From the NCBI RefSeq assembly GCF_026625745.1, contig NZ_CP113061.1, forward strand, positions 1,203,501 to 1,267,500: DNA of 64,000 bases, in the 5' to 3' direction. Both the position numbers and the translations under genes were made by a program. The notes below the pieces were generated by a model. That model was not told the origin of the DNA and did not search any database. It saw nothing but the letters and a program-made list of their open reading frames with translations. Within the stretch, counting starts at the first letter, position 1, and each line of letters starts with the position of its first letter. This DNA is from Asticcacaulis sp. SL142 (GTDB lineage Bacteria; Pseudomonadota; Alphaproteobacteria; Caulobacterales; Caulobacteraceae). This document shows, one piece after another, positions 28,013-37,194 of the stretch.

Positions 28013-28909
28013 ATGTCTACACCTACGCTGATCGGCGCCGATTGGGGCACGACCAATTTCCGCATGTTCCTTTATGATGAAACGGGCGCGGTCATCGCCA
28101 AGCACGCCGCCAATATCGGCCTGAAAAACCTTGGGGTGTTAAGCTTTGAACAGGCCCTGATGAGCGTGCTTAAGGACGATTTCGCCGGGTTAGATCACCT
28201 GCCGTTCATCCTGTCGGGCATGGTTGGCTCGCGTCAAGGCTGGATCGAAGCGCCCTATGCCGCCTGCCCGTCGACGGTTAAGGACATTGCCGGACATTTG
28301 GTGCGCGCCCCCCACCCGCGCCTCGATATCGCGATTGTGCCGGGTCTGTTTGCCAAGTCGCCGGACACTGGGTTGCTTAACGTCATGCGCGGTGAAGAAA
28401 CCCAGATTTTCGGTTTGGGTGAAGAGGCCGAAGGGCTGGTCATCCTGCCCGGCACCCATTCCAAGTGGGCACAGGTCGAAGGTGGCGAAGTCAAAACCTT
28501 CTCTACCCACATGACCGGTGAAATGTTCCAGGTGCTTAAGGCCAATTCGATTCTGGGCCTGCTGATGGACGATGATAAGGATGACGACACCGCCTTCCTT
28601 AAGGGTGTTGAGCGCGCCCTGAACGATAAGGCTTTCCTGTCGCTGATTTTCAGCGTGCGCACCGAAGCCCTGTTCAACAATATCAAACCGGAGAGTCTGT
28701 CGTCCTATATGTCGGGCATACTGATCGGCTCGGAAATCGCCGCCGAGAAGGAAAAGCACGGCAACAAGCCGGTCGGCATCGTCGGTGACGGGGCCTTGAT
28801 CGAGCTTTACAAGGCCGCCCTGAAATTTGCCGGTTTCGACCGCGTGACCCAACATGACGGCGATACCGCCTCCAGCCGCGGCCTGTGGGCCATCAATTCG
28901 TTACGATAG
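28013..28909 (+). CDS. dgoK: 2-dehydro-3-deoxygalactonokinase
   Basis: 298 residues. It phosphorylates 2-keto-3-deoxy-galactonate to the 6-phosphate. Family signature near the N-terminus is GADWGTTNFRMFLYDETG, a phosphate-binding loop; later come SGMVGSRQGWIEAPYA and ILPGTHSKWAQV and STHMTGEMFQVL, all typical of DgoK. A GTG immediately before the ATG at 28013 is also in frame. It lies 20 bp after the lactonase gene and just before dgoA in one operon. Confidence 0.9.
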   Translation: MSTPTLIGADWGTTNFRMFLYDETGAVIAKHAANIGLKNLGVLSFEQALMSVLKDDFAGLDHLPFILSGMVGSRQGWIEAPYAACPSTVKDIAGHLVRAPHPRLDIAIVPGLFAKSPDTGLLNVMRGEETQIFGLGEEAEGLVILPGTHSKWAQVEGGEVKTFSTHMTGEMFQVLKANSILGLLMDDDKDDDTAFLKGVERALNDKAFLSLIFSVRTEALFNNIKPESLSSYMSGILIGSEIAAEKEKHGNKPVGIVGDGALIELYKAALKFAGFDRVTQHDGDTASSRGLWAINSLR

Positions 28910-28919
28910 GAAACCTCCG

Positions 28920-29558
28920 ATGTCCCTTATGGAACAATGGCGCGATGCGCTGAACACCCTGCCGCTGGTCGCTATCCTGCGCGGCCTTAAACCCGAAGAG
29001 GCCGAAGCGGTTGGCGATGCCCTGATTGAGGCCGGCTTCAAGATCGTCGAAGTCCCGCTCAATTCGCCCGACCCGTTCACCTCGATCCAGATGCTGGCCA
29101 GCCGTCTGGGTGAGCGCGCCATCGTTGGCGCCGGTACGGTTCTGAAAGTCTCTGATGTCGAAACATTAGCGTCCGTGGGCGGGCAGATCTGTATATCGCC
29201 CAACACTAATATCGAGGTCATCAAAAAGGCCAAGGCACTGGGCCTGATCTCATTCCCGGCCTTCTTCACCCCGACCGAAGCCTTTGCCGCCATTGAGGCC
29301 GGTGCTGATGCCATCAAACTGTTTCCCGCCGAACTGGCTGGCCCCAAGGGGCTTAAGGCCATGAACGCCGTCATCCCCCGCACTACGCCGGTCTTCCCGG
29401 TCGGCGGGATCGAGCCTACCAATATGGGCGAATACTTAAGCGTAGGTGCGCGCGGTTTTGGCATTGGCTCCAGCGTCTATAAGCCAGGCGACACCGCCGA
29501 AATCGTGTATGAAAAGGCCAAGGCGTTCGTGACCGCCTGGCACGGCCTTAAGGGCTGA
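28920..29558 (+). CDS. dgoA: 2-dehydro-3-deoxy-6-phosphogalactonate aldolase
   Basis: 212 residues from ATG 28920, with AGGA 9 bases upstream; a longer frame from 28854 overlaps dgoK and is rejected. It splits KDPGal to pyruvate and glyceraldehyde-3-phosphate. The class I aldolase motifs are clear: KIVEVPLNSPDPF (Glu), VGAGTVLKV, and Schiff-base Lys in DAIKLFPAELAG. The C-terminal VFPVGGIEPTNMGEYLSVGARGFGIGSSVYKP matches the KDPGal branch of the KDPG aldolases. Confidence 0.92.
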   Translation: MSLMEQWRDALNTLPLVAILRGLKPEEAEAVGDALIEAGFKIVEVPLNSPDPFTSIQMLASRLGERAIVGAGTVLKVSDVETLASVGGQICISPNTNIEVIKKAKALGLISFPAFFTPTEAFAAIEAGADAIKLFPAELAGPKGLKAMNAVIPRTTPVFPVGGIEPTNMGEYLSVGARGFGIGSSVYKPGDTAEIVYEKAKAFVTAWHGLKG

Positions 29559-29584
29559 TAGCGAATAAAGGGGCAAGGGGCACT

Positions 29585-30862
29585 ATGACATCGACACTGA
29601 CACCGGCCAAACCGGTGAACTCACCTGCGCAGGTGCTGGTCGCCAGCCTGATCGGCACGACCATCGAATTTTTCGATTTCTATGTCTATGCCACCGCCGC
29701 CGTGCTGGTGTTTCCGGCCCTGTTCTTCCCCGACAGCGACCCGACCACGGCCCTGCTACAATCGTTTGCGACCTTCTCCATCGCCTTTTTCGCCCGCCCG
29801 ATCGGAGCCATCGTTTTTGGCCACTTTGGTGACCGGATAGGCCGTAAGGTCACGCTGGTGGCGGCGCTTCTGACGATGGGGATATCCACCGTCATTATTG
29901 GCCTGCTGCCGTCCTATGCCCAGATCGGGGTATGGGCGCCGCTGTTGCTATCGCTGTGCCGGTTCGGTCAGGGCTTTGGCCTCGGCGGCGAATGGGGCGG
30001 CGCAGTCCTGCTGGCCACCGAAAACGCCCCCGAAGGCAAGCGGTCATGGTACGGCATGTTTCCGCAACTGGGGGCGCCGCTGGGGCTTCTGCTATCATCG
30101 GGCGCGTTCTGGATATTGCTGCACTTCATCTCTCAGGACGATCTGCTTAGCTGGGGCTGGCGGATACCCTTCATTGCGTCAATCGCCCTGATCGCCATTG
30201 GCCTGTGGGTGCGGCTGTCGATCACCGAGACGCCTGAGTTCCAGCAGGCCGTCGATAAGCACGAGCGTGTGAAAATACCGCTGGTCGAGATCTTTACCCA
30301 CTATAAGCGCAGCCTGTTTCTGGGCACCTTTGTGGCGCTGGTCACCTTTGTGCTGTTCTATATCGGCAGCGCCTATCTGCTGTCCTATAACGTCAAGATC
30401 CGTCAGATTCCGTTTCTGGATGCGCTGGGCATCCAGATTCTGGGCTCGATCGCGTTCGGTATTTTCATTCCTATTTCCGCCAAAATGGCCGAACAATATG
30501 GCCGACGCGAAGTGCTGATCGGCACCACGGTCACCATCGGCGTGTTTTCGTTCTTCCTGCCGACGTTGATGGGCGGCACAGGCGTTGAAATCGCGGGCTT
30601 TTCGATCTTGGCGATGGCGCTGATGGGCATGACCTATGCCCTGATCGGCACGGCGCTGGCCGCGCCTTTCCCCACGCGAGTCAGATATACCGGCGCGTCA
30701 TTGACGTTCAATTTTGCGGGTATCGTCGGGGCATCACTGGCTCCCTATGCCGCGACATGGTTGCAGGCCAATTACGGTCTGAACTATGTCGGCTATTACA
30801 TGCTGGTGGCGGCGATCATCACCCTCGTCTGCATCCTGCTGTCAGGCAAGGACGAGGTCTAA
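29585..30862 (+). CDS. MFS transporter, metabolite:H+ symporter family
   Basis: 425 residues, 12 predicted helices. The N-terminal [28 protein letters not shown] and the motif [38 protein letters not shown] are typical of the MHS branch (shikimate, alpha-ketoglutarate, and other organic acid carriers). The loop [18 protein letters not shown] follows. The neighbourhood suggests uptake of the sugar acid or lactone handled by this operon. The final 4 bp overlap the convergent hxlR-type gene. Confidence 0.88.
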   Translation: MTSTLTPAKPVNSPAQVLVASLIGTTIEFFDFYVYATAAVLVFPALFFPDSDPTTALLQSFATFSIAFFARPIGAIVFGHFGDRIGRKVTLVAALLTMGISTVIIGLLPSYAQIGVWAPLLLSLCRFGQGFGLGGEWGGAVLLATENAPEGKRSWYGMFPQLGAPLGLLLSSGAFWILLHFISQDDLLSWGWRIPFIASIALIAIGLWVRLSITETPEFQQAVDKHERVKIPLVEIFTHYKRSLFLGTFVALVTFVLFYIGSAYLLSYNVKIRQIPFLDALGIQILGSIAFGIFIPISAKMAEQYGRREVLIGTTVTIGVFSFFLPTLMGGTGVEIAGFSILAMALMGMTYALIGTALAAPFPTRVRYTGASLTFNFAGIVGASLAPYAATWLQANYGLNYVGYYMLVAAIITLVCILLSGKDEV

Positions 30863-31296
30863 TCCTTCGCGGCCTCAAAATCCGCCCGCGCCTTAAGAAT
30901 GCGGGCGTGGTTATCGACCGCCCAGGCCATCAGCGGGCTTAAGGTCACAATCAGACTGTCGCCCAGATCGGTCAGGCGGTATTCGACGCTCGGCGGATTG
31001 GTCGGAAAGACATGACGGCTGATCAGGCCGTCACGCTGCTGATCGCGCAGGGTCTGGGTCAGCATGCGTTGGGAAATATCGGGGATGGCGCGCTTAAGCT
31101 CCCCGAAGCGATGCGGTTTGGCCTTGAGGTTCAGCAGGATCAGGCTCGACCACTTGCCACCGACGTGATCGAGCACATCGCGCACTGGGCAATCAGACGG
31201 GTTCATGTCAACAGTTGCGCCGTCCAATACCGCATGGACAATCGTGTCGACATCCGCGCCTGTAAGCCCCTCTGCTAAGGGTAGTTCCTTCAACAT
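30859..31296 (-). CDS. HxlR-family transcriptional regulator
   Basis: 145 residues from the ATG at 31296, with GGGAG 6 bases upstream; the open frame goes to 31374. The winged helix begins at [59 protein letters not shown], followed by the wing [17 protein letters not shown]. The leading Cys in SDCPVRDVL is the redox-sensing position in many HxlR proteins. Divergent from the quinone reductase-like gene with a GTCTC/GAGAC repeat in between, the standard pairing in which HxlR controls its neighbour. Confidence 0.88.
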   Translation of the reverse strand: MLKELPLAEGLTGADVDTIVHAVLDGATVDMNPSDCPVRDVLDHVGGKWSSLILLNLKAKPHRFGELKRAIPDISQRMLTQTLRDQQRDGLISRHVFPTNPPSVEYRLTDLGDSLIVTLSPLMAWAVDNHARILKARADFEAAKD

Positions 31297-31356
31297 GCCT
31301 ATCTCCCGAAAACCTGCCGTCTTTACAGGTGGCAATAAGTTCCTATTTTGCATATA

Positions 31357-31379
31357 GTCTCGGAAAGAGACCAAGTCTC
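31357..31379. promoter_or_regulatory. HxlR operator candidate
   Basis: GTCTC (31357-31361), GAGAC (31367-31371) and GTCTC (31375-31379) form two overlapping inverted repeats about 20 bp upstream of the ATG of the reductase gene, in the shared promoter region of the divergent pair. Confidence 0.45.
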
Positions 31380-31398
31380 TTATATAGGATACACGTCC

Positions 31399-32271
31399 AT
31401 GTCACAAGATACCCTGCTCATCACCGGCGCCAGCGGCCAGTTGGGCCAACTGGTTTTGAAACATATCGTCGGTAAGACCGATGCTAAAGTCATCGCCGCC
31501 TCGCGCGATCCGTCGAAACTAGGCACAGCGTTTGAAACCCGTGCCGCCGATTTCGACAGACCCGAAACCTTGGCCACAGCTTTCGCAGACGTGGATCGCC
31601 TGCTGATCATTTCAACCGACGCCCTGGCCGTGCCGGGTCATCGCCTCAAGCAACACAAAGCTGCCATCGCTGCCGCCAAGGCCGCGGGTGTGAAGCACAT
31701 CGTCTATACGTCGCTGCCTAATCCCGAACCGGGCAATCTGATCAGCTTTGCGCCCGACCACTACGGCACCGAGCAGGCGATCATCGACAGCGGCCTTGAT
31801 TACACTATCCTGCGCAACACCTGGTATGCCGAGAACACCCTGATGGCCCTGCCCCATGCCGTCCAGACCGGCCAGTGGTTTACGTCCACCAAGGGCGGTA
31901 AAATCGGCTACGTCACCCGCGAAGACGCAGCACTTGCCGCCGCCTCAGCCCTCGCCACTCCGCCCTCGTCTAAGGCGACTTTCACGATCACGGGCGTAGA
32001 GGCCCTCAGCCATGCGGATGTGACCGCTCTGGTCACCGAAATCACCGGCAAGCCCTTAACCGTCGTTGATGTCTCAGATGCTGATTTCAGAGGCGGCTTG
32101 ATTGCGGCAGGCCTGCCCAATTTTGTGGCCGACATGCTGACCTCAGCCGAAGCCGCCATCCGCGCCGGTCAATTGTCGTCCGTGACCACCGACCTGCACA
32201 CTTTAACAGGCAAGTCGCCGACGACATTCCGCGATTTCCTGATCGCCGCCAAGGGGGCCTTGCTGGCCTAA
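31399..32271 (+). CDS. NAD(P)-binding NmrA/QorB-like oxidoreductase
   Basis: 290 residues. The Rossmann fold starts [18 protein letters not shown] with the NADPH-binding GxxGxxG and continues [35 protein letters not shown], and [12 protein letters not shown]. The family is the quinone oxidoreductase QorB/NmrA-like group of atypical short-chain dehydrogenases. ATG at 31399 with AGGA 10 bases ahead; a longer frame to 31348 passes through the operator and is not favoured. Likely repressed by the divergent HxlR regulator and induced by quinone or electrophile stress. Confidence 0.82.
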   Translation: MSQDTLLITGASGQLGQLVLKHIVGKTDAKVIAASRDPSKLGTAFETRAADFDRPETLATAFADVDRLLIISTDALAVPGHRLKQHKAAIAAAKAAGVKHIVYTSLPNPEPGNLISFAPDHYGTEQAIIDSGLDYTILRNTWYAENTLMALPHAVQTGQWFTSTKGGKIGYVTREDAALAAASALATPPSSKATFTITGVEALSHADVTALVTEITGKPLTVVDVSDADFRGGLIAAGLPNFVADMLTSAEAAIRAGQLSSVTTDLHTLTGKSPTTFRDFLIAAKGALLA

Positions 32272-32294
32272 ACCAGTCAGGCTATGGGAGGGAT

Positions 32295-32807
32295 ATGCAC
32301 ATCCTTCCCATAGCCCCTGAGCATGTTCCAGCCCTGTCGGCGCTGGCCATAAAGACCTTTTGCGACACCTTTGCCCATCTCTATCCGCCAGAGGATTTAC
32401 AGGCATTCCTGCGCACCTCTTATGCACCAGAGGTTCTGGCCCCGCAGGTCGCTGATCCAGCCCAGTTCTGGCGCATGGCGTGGGACGCGGACAAAGCTGT
32501 CGGCTACCTGCACGCTGGCCCCGTCGGTTTGCCCCACACCGATGCCGATCCTGCCAATCAGGGCGAGATCAAACGGCTCTATATCGACACCTCACAGCAG
32601 GGCCGTGGCCTGGGCAAACAGCTTCTGACGATCGGTCTCGACTACCTGTCGTCACGCTATGGCGACGCCCCGCAATGGATCGGCGTGTGGAGCGAAAACC
32701 ACCGCGCGCAAAACCTATATCGCACCTACGGCTTTGAAAAGGTGGGCGAATACGGCTTTCCGGTCGGTACCACCATCGACCATGAATTTATCCTGCAGAA
32801 ATCCTGA
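32295..32807 (+). CDS. GNAT-family N-acetyltransferase
   Basis: 170 residues. The acetyl-CoA binding segment is IKRLYIDTSQQGRGLGKQLL near residues 93-112 (Q-x-x-G-x-G form), followed by WIGVWSENHRAQNLYRTYGFEKVGEY, the GNAT motif B. N-terminal part is variable. Substrate cannot be told. It overlaps the convergent Nudix gene by 20 bp at the 3' ends. Confidence 0.85.
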   Translation: MHILPIAPEHVPALSALAIKTFCDTFAHLYPPEDLQAFLRTSYAPEVLAPQVADPAQFWRMAWDADKAVGYLHAGPVGLPHTDADPANQGEIKRLYIDTSQQGRGLGKQLLTIGLDYLSSRYGDAPQWIGVWSENHRAQNLYRTYGFEKVGEYGFPVGTTIDHEFILQKS

Positions 32808-33246
32808 GCCATTTGGTGATCGCCCAGGCATAGCCGTCATTGCGAATACGCTTTATGATCTCCAGCGGCTCCAGCCAGACCAGTTCGTGATCGTCCTCGA
32901 TCTTGGCCTCCAGCCGCTCACCGATCAGCGATACCTCAAAAAAATGGGCGTGGTTGAGATATTGCTGGCGCGGATTATTGCGGTTGACGACATACTGACG
33001 CACATCGGTGATGAACCGGCCCGGCGTAACCTCAAGCCCGGTTTCCTCAAGGCATTCCCGCACCAGCGCCTGATGATGGGTCTCATCGCCATCGATGGCC
33101 CCGCCCGGCACATCATAGATCAGATCACCAAATCCAATGGCAACGCAGGCTAAGCGCCCGTCACGGAGCAAAATGCCGTGCGCGGTGGTGCGCCGGACCA
33201 GTTCAAGATCGGGGTTGCGTTCGCCGAACGTCAAGGTCCCCGCCAC
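32788..33246 (-). CDS. Nudix hydrolase
   Basis: 152 residues. The Nudix box is intact: GGAIDGDETHHQALVRECLEETGLEV (positions about 48-72, GX5EX7REUXEEXGU). It should hydrolyse a nucleoside-diphosphate-linked compound. FxDVPGGA with preceding Asp and Tyr suggests binding of ADP-linked substrates, but that is only a guess. Transcribed with the P1-nuclease-like gene upstream, 5 bp from its stop codon. Confidence 0.88.
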   Translation of the reverse strand: MAGTLTFGERNPDLELVRRTTAHGILLRDGRLACVAIGFGDLIYDVPGGAIDGDETHHQALVRECLEETGLEVTPGRFITDVRQYVVNRNNPRQQYLNHAHFFEVSLIGERLEAKIEDDHELVWLEPLEIIKRIRNDGYAWAITKWLRISAG

Positions 33247-33251
33247 GGCCC

Positions 33252-34268
33252 TTAATCCTTTAAATATGTGTACGGATCAGCAACCTTGCCGGATATAAAT
33301 TCATCATATGCGGCACCCGGATATCCCACCGGTAAGCTTTTGGAATCTTGCCAGGCATTTATAACTATGTCGCGTAGGTCAGCCGCGCCGATACCAATCA
33401 ACGAGGACATGAAATCGACCGCTTTAGGGGTGCCCTTGTCAAACTCACCTTCCTTTTCCAGTTGATACATCGGCACTAATTGCTTGAAATTACGCTTCAT
33501 CCGCTCTCGAAGGCACACTTCAATTTTTGACGCACAGACTTCAACGGCTGGCATATGCGCGCGCACCAAATCGGCGGTGATGTGCTTATCTATGAAATCC
33601 CCCTCCAAAGGGCTGTGGACGGGTTCGGTCGTAAATCCTTGCGGATTAGGCGCATCCTTGTCCCAGCCGTTATAGTGGATACTAAGGTGCATCGGATTGG
33701 TGGCATCGCCGATATAGTGCGATAAAACGCCTATATCCCGCAGTAACAATTCTTCACGACGTATGCGGTCGGCCTTATACCAGGCGCGTTTGACCGCATC
33801 TTTCTCACGACTTTCCAAATAGGAAAGCACCCGCCAGTAAGCCATATCCTTGGTGACCAATTGATAACCCTCTAATTGGGCATAGGGCAGGTAACCCGCC
33901 TTCCAAGGCTTCTCACCTTTTTTTTCCAGCGCAATATTATAGTCAAAAAGGCTACGCGGTAATTCATCCAAAGAAACGCCAGCGAAGGTCATGCCATCGT
34001 CATAAATATCGATGAAATGAGCCGCGGCATTAGTTGAGTTGTGTGCAAAACCCGCCTGACGCCAGCGATCGGGCTCACGCGAATATTCACCGACATCGGT
34101 GATAGCCTTAGTGGATTTCAGAAATCCGGGTAGATGCGACGGCAGAGCGCGCATGGCCTCTTCCCCAATCAGGCGGTGTCCGTGGGCTTCCCAGGCCAGC
34201 GCCTGAGACGCTCCGCAGGTCGCCACAACAACCGCCAGTACCGCAACCGATCTATACCATTTCGACAT
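33252..34268 (-). CDS. S1/P1-type nuclease or zinc phospholipase C-like enzyme
   Basis: 338 residues with a Sec signal peptide ending QALA. The mature protein begins W-E-A-H-G-H, and an N-terminal Trp zinc ligand is the hallmark of the S1/P1 nuclease and phospholipase C superfamily. Further ligands are suggested by NAAAHFIDIYDD and LRDIGVLSHYIGDATNPMHLSIHYNGWD, the core with His and Asp residues, and by HSPLEGDFIDKHI. It would be exported and act on nucleic acids or phospholipids outside the cell. It follows the ferredoxin gene and precedes the Nudix gene on the minus strand. Confidence 0.78.
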   Translation of the reverse strand: MSKWYRSVAVLAVVVATCGASQALAWEAHGHRLIGEEAMRALPSHLPGFLKSTKAITDVGEYSREPDRWRQAGFAHNSTNAAAHFIDIYDDGMTFAGVSLDELPRSLFDYNIALEKKGEKPWKAGYLPYAQLEGYQLVTKDMAYWRVLSYLESREKDAVKRAWYKADRIRREELLLRDIGVLSHYIGDATNPMHLSIHYNGWDKDAPNPQGFTTEPVHSPLEGDFIDKHITADLVRAHMPAVEVCASKIEVCLRERMKRNFKQLVPMYQLEKEGEFDKGTPKAVDFMSSLIGIGAADLRDIVINAWQDSKSLPVGYPGAAYDEFISGKVADPYTYLKD

Positions 34269-34307
34269 CGGGGTTCCCCTTTAACTAAACATAAAGTCAG
34301 TCCCGGC

Positions 34308-34631
34308 TCAGCCCTCCGGGGCCAGCGTAACCTCAAGACCGTTAAGCTCATCGCTCATCAAAATCTGGCACGACAGGCGCGAGTTGCGCTTGACCATAAA
34401 GGCTTCGTCGAGTTTTTCATCCTCTTCGTCGCGCTTTTCGGCCAGCTTATCCAACCATGCCGGTGCAACATAGACGTGACAGGTCGCACACTCAAGCGCG
34501 CCGCCACACTCGGCCTTAATCGGCAACCCGTTGTCGCGGATGATTTCCATGATCCGCCAGCCGTCAATGGCCGGCAGGTTATGGGTCACGCCGTCGCGGT
34601 CGGTACACAGGATATGAAGGTCTTCGCTCAT
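34308..34631 (-). CDS. 2Fe-2S ferredoxin, adrenodoxin type
   Basis: 107 residues. The cluster cysteines are in ECGGALECATC (C-x5-C-x2-C) and the last in SRLSCQILMSDELNGLEVTL, matching the vertebrate-adrenodoxin/Pseudomonas putidaredoxin type. It carries an electron in redox reactions such as P450 monooxygenation or Fe-S assembly; the partner is not in the window. Monocistronic or leading the unit with the downstream P1-nuclease-like gene (39-bp gap). Confidence 0.92.
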   Translation of the reverse strand: MSEDLHILCTDRDGVTHNLPAIDGWRIMEIIRDNGLPIKAECGGALECATCHVYVAPAWLDKLAEKRDEEDEKLDEAFMVKRNSRLSCQILMSDELNGLEVTLAPEG

Positions 34632-34741
34632 GATATCTTCAGGGTTCGCAATATTTTAGGTTTCGTGATTTTAGGTTTTGTGGGGAATTTCGCTCCCGCT
34701 TTAGACACTCCGGAGGCAGAATCCAACCAAAAACAATCCCC

Positions 34742-35095
34742 CTACCCCTTCAGCGACTTAAGCTGCAACTCATGCAGATAGGCCGACACATCCATCAGCG
34801 CCTCATCCAGCCCGGTTTTCAGCCGCTCAAGCCGTGTCGGCGCCCCTTCCACGTCGCCGTGCTCGGCCGCATGGGCCAGTTCGGACAGTTTCATGGCGCC
34901 TATCCCCGATGCCGCGCCCTTGATGGTATGAGCCGCATCGCGCCAGCCTTCGTGGGACGCCTCCAGCAGCGGCGCCCAAAGCTGGGCCTGCTGCTGAAAC
35001 AGGTTCAGCACCTCTTCAATCACCACCGCATCATTGAGGGTGAAGTCCTCAAGCCGTGAAAACTCAACGGCACCAGAAAGATCGCGGCGGGCCAT
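34742..35095 (-). CDS. Histidine phosphotransfer (HPt) domain protein
   Basis: 117 residues from the ATG at 35095; an ORF from 35122 is also open. All-helical four-helix HPt domain with the phospho-accepting His in AHTIKGAASGIGAMKLSELAHAAEHG (conserved H-x-x-K-G). It relays phosphoryl groups between a hybrid kinase and a response regulator. No kinase is adjacent, so the partners are elsewhere. Stands alone just before the tRNA-Lys gene. Confidence 0.82.
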   Translation of the reverse strand: MARRDLSGAVEFSRLEDFTLNDAVVIEEVLNLFQQQAQLWAPLLEASHEGWRDAAHTIKGAASGIGAMKLSELAHAAEHGDVEGAPTRLERLKTGLDEALMDVSAYLHELQLKSLKG

Positions 35096-35227
35096 ATCGG
35101 TCTTTTCCCCATGATTGCGCAATAAAAAGGGTCATAGACTGATTTTGTGCTTGAATCCCAGAGGAAAATGCGTATTTTCCGCCGCTCTGCCGCCGGTGAA
35201 TACCAAGCACTGGCCTGAAAATAGTGT

Positions 35228-35303
<76 letters not shown>

Positions 35304-35462
35304 TTTCGCCTTCCGTCCAAGTCCAGTGACGTTGAAAAATCCAACAAAATCAAGTATATTATGCTCGTGATTTCCACGAGCGTCCCCCTATTTCCACCTA
35401 CATCCACGAAATTTGGGGGTCACGGTGGGGGTCACGAGAATCCCTCAAAATGGTGCCCCCCA

Positions 35463-36761
35463 ATGGCCCTTAAAGACACACATATTCGTGCCGCTAAACC
35501 TTTGGATAAACAGTACAAAATGTACGATGAAGGCGGCCTCGTACTTCTGGTTAGACCCTATGGTCAGAAGCTCTGGCGCCTCAAATATCGCTTTCGCGGC
35601 ATTGAATACCAATTATCGCTAGGGACGTACCCTGCGACAGGACTGAAGGACGCCCGCAAACGACGCGATGAGGCTAAGGAACTGCTTGAAAGTGGCGTAA
35701 ATCCTGGCGTTGAGAAAAAGCGTGAAGCGTTGAACGCCCGTCTGGTCGCGACAAATACCTTTGGAATCATCGCACGCGAGTTCTCAGAGAAGCTGCTGAA
35801 GGAAGGCATCGCTCCGGCCACCAAAGCCCGAAATGACCGGTGCATCATCCAGCTTGATGACGATCTGGGTCATAGGCCCGTTGCGGAAATCGAAGCTTAC
35901 GAACTCTTGGCCGCCCTCAAGAAATATGAGCGTCGAGGCCTGCACGAGACTGCGCATCGCATTCGCTCCTTTGCCACACGCGTCTTTCGCTATGCCATCT
36001 ATACCGGCCGCGCCAAGGTAAACCCTGCTGCTGACCTCGCCGGTGCGCTGGTGACCCATAAGAAAAAGCATCTGGCCGCAATTACGGACCCGTTGGAATT
36101 TGGCCAACTTTTACGGACGATCGAAACGCCCGACAAATACGCCCTGACAACCTTAGCGTTGCGGCTTACCCCTCACCTTTTTGTTCGGCCGGGTGAACTG
36201 AGACATATGGAGTGGTCCGAACTCGACTTCGAGCGCAACGTCTGGCGTATACCCGGTGCGAAGATGAAGATGAGGACTGAACACGTCGTACCCCTTTCCC
36301 GGCAAGCTCTGGAAATTCTCGACGAGGCTAAACTCCACGGAGGCCACAGCAAGTACGTGTTTCCGTCTATCCGATCCGGCCTCAGACCCATGAGCGAAAA
36401 TACGGTCACCGCCGCGCTCAGACGGTTAGGCATATCAGGTGATGAGATGACGGCGCATGGGTTTCGAAGCACGGCCAGCACGCTCCTCAACGAGACTGGT
36501 TGCTGGAGCCCCGACGCCATAGAACGTTCACTTGCCCATAAGGGCGCGGACAAGGTTCGCGTGATCTATCATCGCGGCGTTCACTGGAAAGAACGCGTAG
36601 CAATGGCCCAGTGGTGGTCGGACTACATCGACAATCTCCGTGCCGGGAAAGACAAATATCCGCCCGTACCACGGTGGATACGCATTGAGTACGAAAGTGA
36701 CGCCCCGACAAACGAGCGAGAGACTGACGACACCGATGCGCGTTCGCTTGAAGGGGTTTAG
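35463..36761 (+). CDS. Tyrosine-type site-specific integrase (DUF4102 / P4 family)
   Basis: 432 residues from the ATG at 35463; a longer frame to 35361 is open. The N-terminal arm-binding domain (MALKDTHIRAAKPLDKQYKMYDEGGLVLLVRPYGQKLWRLKYR) is typical of DUF4102 integrases. The catalytic domain contains Arg in LFVRPGELRHMEW, HGFRST (H-x-x-R) and the nucleophile Tyr in VIYHRGVHW. It integrates DNA at tRNA genes, and it lies directly downstream of one. The first codons have no clear ribosome site, so the start is inferred by family length. Confidence 0.88.
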   Translation: MALKDTHIRAAKPLDKQYKMYDEGGLVLLVRPYGQKLWRLKYRFRGIEYQLSLGTYPATGLKDARKRRDEAKELLESGVNPGVEKKREALNARLVATNTFGIIAREFSEKLLKEGIAPATKARNDRCIIQLDDDLGHRPVAEIEAYELLAALKKYERRGLHETAHRIRSFATRVFRYAIYTGRAKVNPAADLAGALVTHKKKHLAAITDPLEFGQLLRTIETPDKYALTTLALRLTPHLFVRPGELRHMEWSELDFERNVWRIPGAKMKMRTEHVVPLSRQALEILDEAKLHGGHSKYVFPSIRSGLRPMSENTVTAALRRLGISGDEMTAHGFRSTASTLLNETGCWSPDAIERSLAHKGADKVRVIYHRGVHWKERVAMAQWWSDYIDNLRAGKDKYPPVPRWIRIEYESDAPTNERETDDTDARSLEGV

Positions 36762-36871
36762 GTCTCAAGACGTACAATGGGATGCCAGGCCTACGACTGG
36801 CTTTGTAAATTGCCCCACAATAGCCTGTGGCGTCCTTGCATCCCAACGTCTCATAAATTCGTTGAAGTTGA

Positions 36872-36886
36872 TAACCAAGTAGGTTA
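36872..36886. promoter_or_regulatory. MqsA-type operator candidate
   Basis: TAACC-AAGTA-GGTTA, a perfect inverted repeat five bases ahead of the mqsR start. Escherichia coli MqsA binds AACCT/AGGTT palindromes, and the half sites here share the AACC/GGTT core. It also covers the ribosome-binding region, so binding could block both transcription and translation. Confidence 0.55.
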
Positions 36887-36891
36887 ATATC

Positions 36892-37194
36892 GTGACCGAT
36901 AAAAGCACACCATCCTACACACTATCTGTCGTTCAGGACCTCATAAGGGCCCACAAGGTCCGGATCACGTTCACGGCTCTGACCACAGCGACTGAATTGG
37001 GTTACGACGCTGACGGCGTGTTTGAGGTGATGCTTGAACTGACATCTCGTGATTTTGACAAAAGCACAACCAGCTTCAACAATCACTCGGAATGGCAGGA
37101 TGTATATAAACCCGTTGCCGACGGCTTCGACCTCTACATCAAGTTTAAGGTCGTCGAGAACGTCGTCATTTTGTCATTCAAGGAGAGATCATGA
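36892..37194 (+). CDS. mqsR: MqsR family mRNA interferase toxin
   Basis: 100 residues from a GTG at 36892. Close to E. coli MqsR in the core: LSVVQDLIRAHKVRITFTAL, LGYDADGVFEVMLELTSRDFDKSTTSFNNHSEWQDVYKP and the C-terminal FDLYIKFKVVENVVILSFKE. MqsR cleaves mRNA, preferentially at GCU in E. coli. As in mqsRA, the toxin comes first, and the last 4 bp (ATGA) overlap the antitoxin start, so translation is coupled. Confidence 0.88.
   Translation: MTDKSTPSYTLSVVQDLIRAHKVRITFTALTTATELGYDADGVFEVMLELTSRDFDKSTTSFNNHSEWQDVYKPVADGFDLYIKFKVVENVVILSFKERS

Noticed and set aside
35361-35462. Upstream extension of the integrase gene
   Set aside because: The extra 34 residues are Pro/Gly-rich and unlike the family, whose proteins start MALxDTxIRAAKP at the internal ATG.
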